Assembly (NCBI GenBank): GCA_009823505.1
Contig: VZQC01005068.1
Span: 426,741-490,740 of the forward strand
Reading direction: 5' to 3'
Length of the DNA stretch: 64,000 nt
DNA from: Rhizomys pruinosus
Lineage: Eukaryota; Chordata; Mammalia; Rodentia; Spalacidae
Below are positions 35,390-47,269 of the stretch, in pieces. Both the position numbers and the translations under genes were made by a program. Under the pieces are notes generated by a model. The model saw nothing but the letters and a program-made list of their open reading frames with translations. It ran no database searches and was not told the origin of the DNA. How positions within the stretch are numbered: the stretch's first letter is position 1; every line of letters starts with the position of its first letter.

Positions 35390-35610
35390 TAGTGTTGGGG
35401 ATGGGGACATAGCTCACTGGGTAAAGTGTTTGCTATGGGATTCAATTCCCAGCACTCACATTGCAGCTAGTAACAGTCCTTAACTCTGGTTACAGGAGAA
35501 CTGACACCCTCTTCTGACCTCTGCAGCCACTTCAAGACATGAGTGCATTTAGATACATGTAGGCAATACATTCATACACATAAAATAAAAATAATAAATA
35601 AAATATTTTA
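35390..35610 (+). repeat. B2 SINE, older
   Basis: gggacatagctcactgggta head, tctgacctctgcagccac middle, A-rich end. Confidence 0.85.
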
Positions 35611-35737
35611 AAAGAGCAAAAACAAAATAGAGAAAAGGCAGAGAAGGATAGTAGTACCATGTAAAGATAATCTGGCTATTCTAAATCAACTAGAGGAACT
35701 TGAAAGTAACTATGATTAATATGTTCAAGGCAAGAGG

Positions 35738-35950
35738 GAACTAGAGAGAGCCAGTGGTTAAGAGTATTTGCTGCACTTCAGAAGACTGTGATTCAGTTCC
35801 TAGCCAACAACATTGTGTGGCTCATAACTGCCTGTAATGCTAGCTCCAGGAGATCCAACACTCTATTCTGGCTTCCATGGTCACGCCCCCTCCCCCCCCC
35901 GCCCACACACATGGCATGCATACAGAAAGATAAACAAAAATTAATAAAAT
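35738..35950 (+). repeat. B2 SINE, older
   Basis: agccagtggttaagagtatt head and cttccatggtcacgcccc end, followed by a C9 run. Confidence 0.8.
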
Positions 35951-36496
35951 TTAAGGACAAGAGAAAAAGAACACAGTAGATAGTTACTTTTATCTCAGGA
36001 TTAGAGTTTACATTAAGAAGACTCTAATAGAAATTCTACAGTTACCTAGAATTGGGAACTCAATGATTTAAAAAGTACAACAGACATAGTAGAAGACATG
36101 ACTAATGAATTTTAAAAGAAAGAAGTTATTAAAAAACAAATTGAATCATATAAATAAGAAAGAATAAAAATGTATAGAAAATGACTTGGGTGAGGTAAAA
36201 CAATATGTAATCAAGTACAGTAAGATAAGAGCCAAACTGTTCTCAAACAGATGGAAAAATAGAAAGGGTAAATATCTGGATAAATAAATTTATGTATTTC
36301 CTGACTATAAACCATAAAATCCAATAATAAAAGTCTTCTAGAATTTAATATATTTATATAGATAGATTTTAAAGTATGTTTTAAGATGAGATAGATTAAA
36401 TCATTTTAATATTATTAGTAGGCTAGAAACTATTAGGATAGTAATGTTATTAATTCTAATACTACTTGGAGGTATGTGATTGTAGCGCATGTGTGT

Positions 36497-36535
36497 GTGC
36501 ACATTCCTCTGTGTGTGTGTGTGTGTGTGTGTGTG
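36497..36535. repeat. (TG)n microsatellite
   Basis: TG run, longer than in the left copy. Confidence 0.9.
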
Positions 36536-36580
36536 TAAAGGCTAGAAGTTATTATATGTTCCATGTTTTTCTATCAATGT

Positions 36581-36754
36581 CAACTATATTAAGATCTACA
36601 TAGAGACATGTTTATATATATTTATATATACATAGATCTCAAGATAGATAGCAGAAAAGAAAGGAAACAACTATATTAAGATCTACATAGAGACATGTTT
36701 ATATATATTTATATATACATAGATCTCAAGATAGATAGCAGAAAAGAAAGGAAA
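36581..36754. repeat. 87-bp tandem duplication
   Basis: 36,581-36,667 is repeated almost exactly at 36,668-36,754 (caactatattaagatctaca and onward). A degraded version of both units is present in the left copy at about 16,531-16,700. Confidence 0.92.
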
Positions 36755-36886
36755 GAAAGGAAGGAAAGGAATGGAAAGGAAGGGAAAGGAAAGGAAGGGA
36801 AAGGAGGGGAAATGGAGAAAGGGAGAAAGGAAGAAAGGAAGGAAGAGAGAGAAAGAAAAAGAAACAAAGAAAGAAAGAAAGAAAGA

Positions 36887-36935
<49 letters not shown>
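36735..36935. repeat. Purine-rich (GGAA)n/(GAAA)n/(GATA)n tract
   Basis: About 160 bases almost purely purine on the plus strand, then about 12 GATA units at 36,890-36,935. Confidence 0.95.
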
Positions 36936-36936
<1 letters not shown>

Positions 36937-37267
36937 CTCTCACTGCAGCTGTAGCTTATGCTTTGGGCAGCCAAGCCTGAGGGATCCTCCTGTTTCTACT
37001 CCCCTAGTAAATTTCTCAAGTTTAAGAATGACATCAAGTTTATTTTCAGCATCTAGTACATAGTAAACATGCTGAGCAAATGAACTTGTTTTCTCTAACA
37101 AGTGAGGAATAATAGCAGTGGACATTTCCAAACTAAGTAGGAAGTTGAATTCAAGCAGGAACTTTTGTAATTTCTAAAACGTCAACATAGTTTATAATCC
37201 CACAGTATAATTTACTTTCTTTTGAAAGGAAATATTGTAATTAAAAGAATATAAAAATGGGGGTTAA

Positions 37268-37490
37268 AATGGGGATTGAGGAGAAAGCTTGGTACTTAAG
37301 AGCTTTTGCTGCTTTTCCAGAGGACCAGAGTTTGGTTCCTAGCACCCACATCAGACAGCTCATAACTGTCTGTAACTTTAGCTCAGAGGAGGATCCTCTG
37401 TGCGACTCACATGCATATGAATGCACATACACACACACACACACTCACATATGTATGCACAAATAATAAAAATAAATCTTTAAAAAATAG
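37268..37490 (+). repeat. B2 SINE, older
   Basis: Body with aggaccagagtttggttcc, a CA-rich end and an AAT-rich tail. Confidence 0.85.
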
Positions 37491-37496
37491 AAAAAT

Positions 37497-37660
37497 AGCT
37501 GGGCATGGTGGGACGCACTTTTAATCCCAGCACTCGAGAGGCAGAGGCAGATGAATCTCTGTGAGTTCAAGGCCAGCCTGGTCTACAGGCCAAGTTCCAG
37601 GCCAGCTTGGGGCTACAGGGAGACCCTGTCTCAAAAAGGACCAAAAAAAAAAAAAAAAAA
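37497..37660 (+). repeat. B1 SINE
   Basis: Full B1 with an A18 tail. It abuts the preceding B2 and lies 40 bases inside the end of the duplicated segment. Confidence 0.93.
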
Positions 37661-37832
37661 GAGAGAAATTAAAATTTACCTCTTCCAGTATTTGAAAAAA
37701 AAAGATGAAAGTTGAATGGAATGAACACATTTTTTGATATTTTCTTTTCCAAAGTAATCTGCTTTGTCTATTTTTTTAATTCACCAAGTGAAAAGGTCAT
37801 TTAGAAGCCTACTATTATAGAAGCTTCTTCAG

Positions 37833-37915
37833 CATATATATATGTGTGTGTGTGTGTGTGTATGTATGTGTATGTGTGTTTATAATATATATAATATATA
37901 TTATATATATATATA
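37833..37915. repeat. (TG)n/(TA)n low-complexity
   Basis: Mixed TG and TA runs. Confidence 0.9.
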
Positions 37916-37999
37916 AAACTATATGTATGTATAGTTCAAATGGAGTTATCCTGTAACAGAGATAATTACCCTACTACATACCATAGACTAGCAAATAAA

Positions 38000-39290
38000 A
38001 TGCCCAGTATCAGAAAATAAATAACTGAAACTCCTTTGGAGTTGCTCTCCAGGGAGGTCTCATAGACCTTCAAACAATTCTGGCTATTGCCACTGCTCTT
38101 GGTAGTCCACCAGACCTTGATGGTGTAAGAGCCTGTTGCTGAAGATTACTACATATGTGAGTCACACAACAAACATGGAGAAATCAGACTGGTACTGACT
38201 TCATAGTGCTGGAAGGTGCTGTTAGTGCTACCAGGAGAAAAAAGTGATCATCAACCTTGCCCAGCTGTGACTCCTGTGAGCTACAGTAATTACTGGACCT
38301 CCAGAATAAGCCACTACTACAACAGTATGGAGTACATACCTGGCACCATTATTAGAACCAAGAACTTCTGGTTAGACAGGATACAGGTCATAGGGGAGAA
38401 CCTACTACTATTATTCTGCTAAATTAACACACTATGAAACTAACTTTTAATGACTTACTGTTATATATATACATTAATGCATCCCTCAACACTCACCAGG
38501 GAAGCTTCTTCCAACAGCAAATGGTAATTAACACAAAGACACCTGCAACTGGTCAGAATGCAGAAAATAAGAAACTGTGGCATGCTTGGCTCTAAATAGG
38601 ACAGCTATATCATGCCCTCTCCTCCCAAGGCTCAGGGATCATTGCAAAAGACGGGGGAGAAAGATTTGTAAGGGCCAGACATGGCAGATGAATTTAAGGA
38701 AATTATGCTTTTTAGATACAACAGGGCAGCCATACACATGAACCCACAAAACTTAGGACATCATAAACAAGAACTACACTTGCCCAGCCAGGTGTGGTAA
38801 TGCACACCTTTAATCCCATCATTTGGGAGGCAGAGGCAGGCAGATCTCTGTGAGTTCAAGGCTGACCTAGTCTACATAGTGAGTTCCAGGACAGCTGGGG
38901 CTACTGGGGGAACCCTGTCTCAAAAAGACAAAAAAAAAAAAAAAAAACCAAAAAACTTAAACGCTGACAAGACCAGCACAGAAACTCAGCAACTCAGCAT
39001 GGATGGGGAGGTGGGCAGGAAGGAAAAATCCCCACCACTTGGTGAGGAACTATTGGCAGTTTATAGCTGTTGAAAACAGGAGAATCAGTTTTATTTAAGG
39101 GTTTATACCCAAGAGCACTTGAAGAACACAAAGTAGAGTTGATAGGACTTGAAAAAAATAATAGAGGACATGAAGTGAAGGAGTAAGGAAGTGGCAGTAT
39201 ATCTTAGAAGATATGGGGGGAGGGTTTCTGAATATAATCAAAATATATTATATGAAATTCTCAAAGGTTCAATAAAGATATTATTTAAAA
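38000..39290 (+). mobile_element. Old L1 3' UTR with nested B1
   Basis: Long non-coding sequence matching 47,270-48,170, with shared phrases such as agtgatcatcaaccttgccc, cctactactattattctgct and aaggctcagggatcattgc. It ends at ttcaataaagatatt. It is an Lx-like rodent L1 3' UTR by my recollection. A B1 splits it at 38,786-38,946. Confidence 0.7.
38786..38946 (+). repeat. B1 SINE
   Basis: Full B1 with an A19 tail, inserted in the old L1 UTR. Confidence 0.92.
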
Positions 39291-39299
39291 ATATATAAA

Positions 39300-40235
39300 A
39301 ATTTAAAGCATAGTTCTGAAAACTTTATAAAATATAGAAAACATACAACTTACCAATTTTGTTCTTTTAGTTAAATAAAATTATTTCCTATTTTTCTAAT
39401 GATTTGGCCTCCTTAGAAAAGGATAGGAAATCAGTATCACTTAAATCATCTAATTTAACATTTGATTTTTAACTTTTTAAAAACTTTCTTAGTATTTATA
39501 CTTATAAAACAAATTTGTTATAGTTCAACCCTAATAACTTAAAATTAATATTAAAAATAATTTAAAGTTTAATTTTATAAACCCCCCAAAACATGTTTGT
39601 GTAACCTCAGATGAAAATATAATTAATTAGTTCTAGAATAATATGGTAGACTAGCTGATTCTTTTTTGAAACTCTGTAAATGAGACGAGTCTTGGTGGCA
39701 AAGGAGAGACTGAGTAGAAAAAGAGAGAAAGAACATTAGGAATCAAAAAGCATAATGAAAAAGCAGCTTAAAAGCACAGAGAAACAAAAATTGATGCATA
39801 GAAAAGTAGGAAACAGTCCACAGCATCAACCCCAACTGGGGAGGAGGGCAAAGCCAAGCAGTCCTGGAGAGAATAGACTATGCCAGTCCTAGCCTGAGGA
39901 TGAGCCCACAGTTCTCATAAGCCTTAAATCTAGTATGTATGGAGCAATTTGTATGATTGTGACTCCTGTGGAGCCCAGAATTAGAGAAGCAATCTACTAT
40001 AATGATAAGCATATCAGAATGCTATACCAGACACCAGCTTGAGAGGGGGCTTCTCGTTTGAGAATGAACTTTAATGGGAGATCTGAAAAGGGTGAAAAAC
40101 CACAGGTCAAGTAGTCTCAGATGCCCTGCAACAGCATTTGGATTGGAAACTGCAGTGACAGGCAGCCATGGAAAGGAGGTGGTTAGACTGGCATTTCCTC
40201 ATAGTCCCCCCAAAAGTTTTAGCTACAGAGTAGGA
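39300..40235. other. AT-rich intronic DNA
   Basis: No repeat family that I can name and no gene. Confidence 0.45.
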
Positions 40236-40239
40236 CTGT

Positions 40240-41345
40240 AAAAGGCAAGGTACTCTGTGGCTCGGGACCTCATTAAACTCAAAAGCTTCTGTACATCAAA
40301 AGAAACAATCGAGAAAGTGAAGAGAAATCCCACAGAGTGGGAGGAAACCTTCATCACAGATACATCTGACAAAGCATTGATTTCCAGAATATATAAACTA
40401 CTCAAAAAACAAAGAAGAAAGAAAACAAATGACCCACTCAATAGATGGAGCAAAGAGCTGAACAGAGACTTCACAAGTGAGGAATTAGAGATGGCTGAGA
40501 AACATCTTAAGAAGTGTTCAACATAACAAATAAGGAAATGCAAATCAAAACCACTTTAAGATATCATCTTACTCCAATAAGACTGGCTAGGATCAAGAAA
40601 ACAAATGATACCAAGTACTGAAGAGGCTGTGGGGAAAGGGGAACACTCATCCACTGCTGGTGGGAATGTAAACTCGTGCAGCCACTATGGAAAGCAGTGT
40701 GGAGAACCCTTGGAAGACTTGGAATGAACTTGCCACCCGACCCAGCCATACCACTCCTAGGCATGTACCCTCAAGACTCACCCCACCGAAGAGATACATG
40801 CACGACCGTGTTTATTGCAGCTCTCTTCACAATAGCAAGGAGTTGGAACCAACCTAAATGCCCCTCAACTGACGAGTGGATAGAGAAAATGTGGTACATT
40901 TGCACAATGGAGTTCTATGTAGCAGTAAAGAAAGATGACATCATGAGCTTTGCAGGAAAATGGCTGGAGCTAGAGGACATCATGCTGAGTGAAGTAAAAC
41001 AGTCCCAGAAAAACAAACGACAAATGGTATCCCTCATCTGTGGATGCTAGTGCCAATTACTTAGTTGTAAGTATTTCTTGTGCATGGTCCCTTGAGCTTT
41101 TGTCCAAGCAGTTGGGAGTGATGCATATTGGAAACAACAACAGAAAGGACTGCATCAAAGAACTGACTGAAACAGTGAACTTCTGCTCAAAACAGTCAAC
41201 TTCCACATGGAGAATTTTGAGAAAGACTGAGAAAGATGAAAAGGATGTCTGGCAGAATGCTTGAGCTCTGGTGGGATGGGGGGATAGGGTGGGGGACACG
41301 GGTCTAGATTTGATAATCTCGTACAAAATATAAATTTAAAATTTT
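40240..41345 (+). mobile_element. Young L1 3' end (ORF2 C-terminus and 3' UTR)
   Basis: 5'-truncated L1. The ORF2 frame is open at 40,257-40,526 (with [12 protein letters not shown] and MAEKHLKKC), shifts, and is open again at 40,676-41,050. It contains [14 protein letters not shown] and WNQPKCPSTDEWIEKMW and stops after SLICGC. The 3' UTR runs to an A-rich tail at about 41,345. It is one of the best-preserved L1 pieces here and serves as the reference for 33,327, 45,617 and 63,048. Confidence 0.92.
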
Positions 41346-41359
41346 TAAAAAGCAAAAAA

Positions 41360-42200
41360 AAGAGAGCTCTGAGTCTGTGGTCAGTGATCACTTGCCTTTA
41401 GAGCTGCCTCCTTGCTACCTGTTACTGGGTTCTAGGAATGACCGTGAGCCCATGTCTAGTGGATTGCCCAGTTTCCCATTTCCTGCCAACCTCAGGGTGG
41501 TTTACTTCTGGGTAGTATCTGAAAGAACTGAGATTAGAAAAGACTGGCCAGTTAACCCAGAGTCCAGTCCAGTGTAGAATTCAGTGCCCTATCTGTAGGT
41601 ATCTATCTGCTTTCTTAACCCCTCTAAATACTTGGACATTTGCTGGCCTTGAGTGCGCAAACTGAGGGGACCTCTGGGATGAATAGGAACCTGTCTGATT
41701 CATAGACTGCAAAGCTTATTGGGGCTAGCAGCAACTCCAGACAGGCAAAGAAGGGATGCTTCTGAAGTGAATAAACCACACAACCACTGAGCCCTCAGGC
41801 CACACAAAGCTCCAACCAGTAAGAGGCCAAAGAGAGGAAACACAGTCGATTCCCATCATAACCAGAAGTGACCTCTGACATGGTAGATTCCAGTATTTGA
41901 GAACACATAAGCTTTTTTACATTTTATTATATTTTACCATTTTAACTTTATTAAAAATGTTGAGAGAGAGGATCCAAATACATTGAAATAAAAAAATGAC
42001 AAAGAATTCAAAAGTCTGATTTTTTAAAATGACCAGTGATCTCAAAGAGACTTGTAATGATCAGATCAATGAAGGAATTAGTTCAAACTTTTAATGAAAA
42101 TTTTAGCAACTGGACAAGAAATGCAATAATCTGAATGAGAAATAAAGAAAGGTTCTCACAAACAAATAACAACAACCCCTAATAAATCAAATAAAAGCCC
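41360..42200. other. Intronic single-copy DNA
   Basis: Mixed-composition sequence to about 41,900, then AT-rich. No gene or repeat recognised. Confidence 0.45.
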
Positions 42201-42206
42201 CAATAG

Positions 42207-42420
42207 AGGGGCTGGAGAGATGGCTCAGCAGTTAAGAGCACTGGGTGATTTTGCAGAAGACCTGAGTCCAATCCCAGCACCCACAGAGTGGCTAACAACC
42301 TCTGTAACTCCAGTTCCAGAGGATCTGATGCCCGCTTCTGACTTGCACAGACATTACATGACATGGTTGCACTCACATGCATTCAGGCAATACACTCATA
42401 CACATTAAAATAAAATGAAA
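42207..42420 (+). repeat. B2 SINE
   Basis: Head ggggctggagagatggctca, full length, tail aaaataaaatgaaaaa. Confidence 0.93.
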
Positions 42421-42544
42421 AAGCCCCAATGGAAAATATTACCAACAAATTAGACCAGGTGGAAGATAGAATGTGTTACAAAGTTCATAAATTATATAAT
42501 TGAAACACAATAAGAAATGAACAGTGATAACCACAGCATTCACA

Positions 42545-42760
42545 ATTTCTAGGATAACAATAGAGACCACACCTTGGGCCAATGAGATGCCATGCAAGCT
42601 TAGCAATCTGTTTGATGTCTGAAGCCCACATAAAGGTGGATGGATAAAACCAACTTCACAAACTCGTTGTCCTCTGGCCTCCACACCTGCATCATGGCAT
42701 GTATGCTTTCCCTCCACATCATGCACATGTATACACAATCATAAAATAAAATTTTAAAGA
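42545..42760 (+). repeat. B3-like SINE
   Basis: Old B2-related SINE: cctctggcctccacacctgc and an A-rich tail (aataaaattttaaa). Confidence 0.6.
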
Positions 42761-43205
42761 GATCAAATCTTTTGCTATAGTTAGAAGAAGGTACTGATCT
42801 CAGTACTAAAGGTATAGAAAATATATTCAAAAAAAGAAAATATATTCAGTGAAATTATAACAAATTCACCCACATCTAGGGACATAAATGGAAATATAAG
42901 TAAGTATAATTATTTAGAATGCTCAATAGAAATAACCAGAAAAGAAACTTCACATCTATAGAACAAGAAAGGATACTGAAAACTGCAAGACAAAAAAGCA
43001 CCCCCCCAAAAAAAACATTATTAACAAAGGAAGTCCTATCAAAATGTCACACACCTCATCAGAAACCCTAAAGGCCAAGAAAGCATGGGGTAGTATATAT
43101 CAAGCTTTGAAACAAAATAACTGCCAAACAAGATTACTATATTCAACTGGGTTTTCCTTTAAAATGGAGAAGAAATGAAAATCTTTCATGTTTTTAAGAA
43201 GACAG

Positions 43206-43310
43206 GGCTGGAGATATATATATAGCTCAATTGGTACATTGCTTGCTTAGTATACATGAGGCCCTATGTCAATCCCCCAGTACAAAAAAAAGACACTTAA
43301 AGGAATACTA
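43206..43310 (+). repeat. ID SINE
   Basis: Body tatagctcaattggtacatt and gaggccctatgtcaatccc, followed by A8. It matches the tRNA-Ala-derived ID element. Confidence 0.8.
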
Positions 43311-43439
43311 TACATAGAAGAAAGATTTCTTATATTTTATCATATCATATTTGAATATCATTATAAATCGATAGCAAGAGACAAAAACCTATGTAAATAC
43401 ACAGGAATTTCCTAATAACTTAACAGTTTTAATCTTTAA

Positions 43440-43530
43440 TTATGGGTATAGATGTTTGCCTATGGAGGGTATGTGCCTGTGAGTGGACAGTTTGTACTCT
43501 TAACTACTGAGCCACCTCTCCAGCACCCTA
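43440..43530 (-). repeat. B3/B2-type SINE fragment
   Basis: Ends in gagccacctctccagcaccc, the reverse of a B2-type head. Confidence 0.65.
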
Positions 43531-43689
43531 ATATGCTTCTGATTGATTAACTAAAAATCGGGCATGGCCAGAATTAATATTTTTAGAAATAAGTAAAGAT
43601 GAAAACAATTTCCCTAAATCTTCCAGATATGGCAAAGACAGTTCTCAGAGAAAAGCGTATATCAATAAGAGTTTACATTAGAAAATCAG

Positions 43690-44020
43690 AGACGGGGTGG
43701 TAGAGAGATCCAACAAAGTGTGCTCCATACGCATGAGGACCTGAGTTAAGGTCCTCCAGAACCCATATAAAAAACTGGGCACAGTAAGACAAGTGTGGTA
43801 CAGGCATGTCCCTGGGGCTTATTGCCCAGTTAGTGTAGCCAAATCAGTGAACTCCAAGTTCATTGAGAGACTCTGTCTCAAAAAGTAAAGTGGAGAGTGA
43901 TCGAGAAAGACAGTCAGCATTGACCTCTGGCCTCCACATGCATACACATGTATGTATATCCCCCACATGTACATGCATATACAAAGCACACACAGTCCCA
44001 CACCACCACACAGAGCTCTG
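43690..44020 (+). repeat. B4 SINE
   Basis: Composite SINE with gaggacctgagttaaggtcc, a B1-like middle (gactctgtctcaaaaag) and a cctctggcctccacatgc end. Confidence 0.7.
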
Positions 44021-44742
44021 AAATAAATGATGTACTTAATGGTCTTAGAAAAAAAAGAACCAATGCAAACTCAGAATTAATAGATGGAAAGAAAAATATC
44101 TGTAGACATCAGCTAAACAAAGGATAAAAAAAAACAAAACACAAAGAGTTGGTTGTTTGAAAAGATAAGACTGGCAAACCCTTATCTAGCTACCCATAAG
44201 AAAGACTCAAATTAGTAAAATGAAAAGTGAAAAAGAGGATATTAAAAAACAGATAAGAAGAAAAAGAGGAAATTAAAAACAGAAACATTGAAAGCAGCTC
44301 TTTAGGGAATATTTTGAAATTTTCAATTTCAGTAAGTTGGAAAAGTTATAGTAAATGGATAAATTCTTAGATGCATATTATCTATCAAAATTGAACCAAG
44401 AGGATATGAACAATGTAAAAAGAATTATGAGCAATGCAAATGAAATGCTAATGAGTCTCCCAAGACCAGGTGCACTCATTGCTGAATTCCTAACATACCT
44501 TTAAAGAAGAACCTAATACCTGTATTCCTCAAATTATCTCATAAAACAGAAATGGAAGGGAAACTTCTAAACTTATTGTATGAGGCTAGAATAATCAAAA
44601 CTGGAGAAGGATAAAACAATAAAAAGACAAAAATTGACCAATTTATGTGATCAACATAGACACAAAAATCTCCAATAAAATACTTGCAAACAAGTTCAAC
44701 AACATATAAAAAGGTTGTATACCATTAAAAAATAAATTTCAT

Positions 44743-44904
44743 CAGCCAGGCGTGGTGGCACACGCCTTTAATCCTAGCACTCAGGAGGCAGAGGCAGGTG
44801 GATCTTTGTGAGTTCAAGGCCAGCCTGGTCTACAGAGTGAGTTCCAGGACAGCTGGGGCTACAGGGAGACCCTGTCTCGAAAAGACCAAAAAAATAAAAA
44901 ATAA
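44743..44904 (+). repeat. B1 SINE with target duplication
   Basis: Full B1 and A-rich tail. The sequence aaaaataaatttcat lies on both sides (about 44,728-44,742 and 44,905-44,919). Confidence 0.95.
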
Positions 44905-45616
44905 AAAAATAAATTTCATTACAGAGATGCAAACATGTTCGGGATCTTCAAATCAGTAATTGCAATATATCACTTTAATAGAATGAAGGACAGAAGTCAC
45001 TTAGTCATTTCAATAAATACAAAAAAATACAAAAATACAAAATTCAATATCCTTTATGATACAATCCATGATAAAAAAAAAATGGAATTTAACAAAGGCT
45101 ATATGTGACTGAGCTGTGTCCAACATTATACTGTGTGAGGAAAAACTGAAAGCATTTCCTCTGTAATCATATCTACTTTCTCCAGTCTTATTCAGAGTGG
45201 TGCTTGTGTTCCTACTTATAGGGATGAAGGTAGATAAAGAAATTAAAGGTATATTAATACGAAGAAGTGAAGTTATCCCTGTTTCCAAACAATGTGATCT
45301 TATACTACTTAAAAGATATTCCACATCCTACCAGAAAGCTTTTAGACACGTTAAGCACTTTCAGCAAAACAGAAGAATACAAAATTGACATACAAGAATC
45401 AGTAGCTTTTCTATAAACCATAACAAACATAACATGCCGGGAAACAAATCAGGAAAACAATGTTATTCACAAGTGCATCATGAAAAAGTTTCCTGGGAAT
45501 ACACCTATCTAAGGAGATGAAAGACTCCTACAGTGAAAACAAGAAAACGTTGAAAGCAGAAAATGAAGCAGACACAAGATAAAAAAATGTCCCATTTTCA
45601 CCAATCAGTAGAATTC

Positions 45617-45800
45617 ATTTTTTTATCAAATCTAGACCCGTGTCCCCCACCCTATCCCCCCACCCCACCAGAGCTCATGCATTCTGCCAAACATGCTTTT
45701 CATGTCTTTCTCAGTCTTTCTCAATATTCTCCATGTGGAAGTTGACTGTTTTGAGCAGAAGTTCATTGTTTCAGTCAGTTCTTTAATGCAGTCCTTTAGA
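45617..45800 (-). mobile_element. Young L1 3' UTR fragment
   Basis: Reverse of the 3' UTR at 41,110-41,320 (atcaaatctagacccgtgtc to gcagtcctttagaaa). It is joined directly to a B1 in the same orientation. Confidence 0.88.
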
Positions 45801-45950
45801 AATTTTTTTTTTTTTTGGTGTTTTCGAGACAGGGTCTCCCTATAGCCCCCAGCTGTCCTGGAACTCACTCTGTAGACCAGGCTGGCCTTGAACTCACAAA
45901 GATCCACCTGCCTCTGCCTCCCAAGTGCTAGGATTAAAGGCGTGCGCCAC
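45801..45950 (-). repeat. B1 SINE fused to L1 3' UTR
   Basis: T-rich tail, then a reversed B1 to gtgcgccaccacg. It lacks the last bases of the B1 start. Confidence 0.9.
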
Positions 45951-46553
45951 CACGAGAATTAAATTTTAAAAAAATGGCTCTAATACTGAAAATAACCTAG
46001 CAGTTCAATGTATTCGCCATCAGAATTCTAATAGCATTCTCACAGAAACAGAAAAGAAATACTAAAATCCCTGCAGAAGCACATAAAACTATGAATACCC
46101 AAAGCAATCTTGACCAAAATTAGAACTGCTAGAGATAACATAATACCTGATTTTAATACGTACTATAGAAATGGGTAGAACAATGTAATAGATATAAGAC
46201 CCATAAATGAATCTACACAGTTACAACCATCTTATTCTTAATAGAGAAGCCAATAACATACACTGGAGAAAAGAAAGCTCCCTTACCACATGGTGCTGGA
46301 GAAAGTACATAGCCTTGTGTACAAGACTGAAACAGAATCTCTGTCTCTCATCTTATGGAAAGTCAATTCAAAATGGATTGAACACCTCAAGGTAAAATCT
46401 GAAACTTTTAAACTACTAGAGCAAAACACTTCAAGATATGGTCACAGAGGCAAAAACTTTATGAATATTACTAATTGTTCAGGAAATAATAAGAATTGAC
46501 AAATCCAATTGTATGAAATAAAAAATATAGGTAAGAAAACAATTATCAGTGAC

Positions 46554-47125
46554 TTGTGTAGGGAAATCCAGCTTGAATTGCAGGCTAGATGTCCAGCTGG
46601 CATGCCTCAGAGCACTGCATGGCCCAGAGTCTGGCTCCGCCCCAGGGAGGAGCAAGCAGCATGGCCTAGGTGTGCAATGCAGTGGCACGGAGTTGAGGGG
46701 CTCATGATTGGTCCTAGGGACTGATGTCATTTGGTTTATAAAAGCAAGCTGTGGCATCGAGTAAATTTGAATTCCATAGTAACATCATTACAGAGTTCCC
46801 AGCCGATATTTTTATTAATTATTGCGCATACAGGCCAAGGTAGGCCTGAGTTTCGTTCAGGTGGCCAGTGGGTTGGAAAAAGGTTCCCTTTGCAGACCAC
46901 CAACCTGGGTAGCTGGTGTTGTGAGTGAAATTCCTGTCCCAGCTCTGGGCAGGTGGGAAGTCACGGCCAAGAGTGGAACACGTGTCTCATGGGTCTAGGC
47001 TAAGAGCCTAAGTTGGAGTTACCACTTAGGTTGGCCTGCGAGAAGTAGCCGGCTGGTCTCTGCACCAAGGGGCCAGCTCCCCATCCCCCTTAGCAGGGCC
47101 ATGTGGTCCCTGTTCACCATAAAAA
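46554..47125 (+). mobile_element. LTR-like insertion with TATA box
   Basis: Splits the L1 ORF2. It begins near TGTGTAGGGAAATCC, has a CCGCCCC box, an inverted CCAAT-type ATTGG and TTTATAAAAGC at about 46,735, and ends near CCCTGTTCA. This order suits an ERV LTR. I could not identify the family or a target duplication. Confidence 0.5.
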
Positions 47126-47269
47126 GAAAAGCTTCCTACAGACTAGACCATACAGAATGACAAAAAGTTGTTTGCTAACTACTGGGAAAAAATTTGCTAA
47201 CCAGCCAGTGAGGGTTAATAGCTAAAGTATATAAAAGATTAAAATATTTGCTCAAAAAGATCTGCATGC

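Larger units (their letters stand above)
31938..37700 (+). repeat. Duplicated segment, right copy (continuous)
   Basis: Uninterrupted and clean counterpart of 246-1,757 plus 13,405-17,670. Order: LTR, AT-rich DNA, L1 3' end, B2, AT-rich DNA, two B2s, microsatellites, B2, B1. Beyond about 37,690 the two copies diverge completely. Confidence 0.93.
43565..47265 (+). mobile_element. Old L1 ORF2 with nested insertions
   Basis: Interrupted ORF2 coding remnants, for example acccttatctagctacccat and agaattatgagcaatgcaaa, and later the C-terminal side near 46,200-46,550 and 47,130-47,260. All frames are broken. Nested insertions are a B4 (43,690-44,020), a B1 (44,750-44,912), an L1 3' UTR-B1 unit (45,617-45,950) and an LTR-like unit (46,554-47,125). 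Confidence 0.75.

Noticed and set aside
43206..43310. tRNA-like sequence considered as a tRNA gene
   Set aside because: It is an ID SINE with an A tail and mutated boxes, not a foldable tRNA. The B2 heads were rejected for the same reason.
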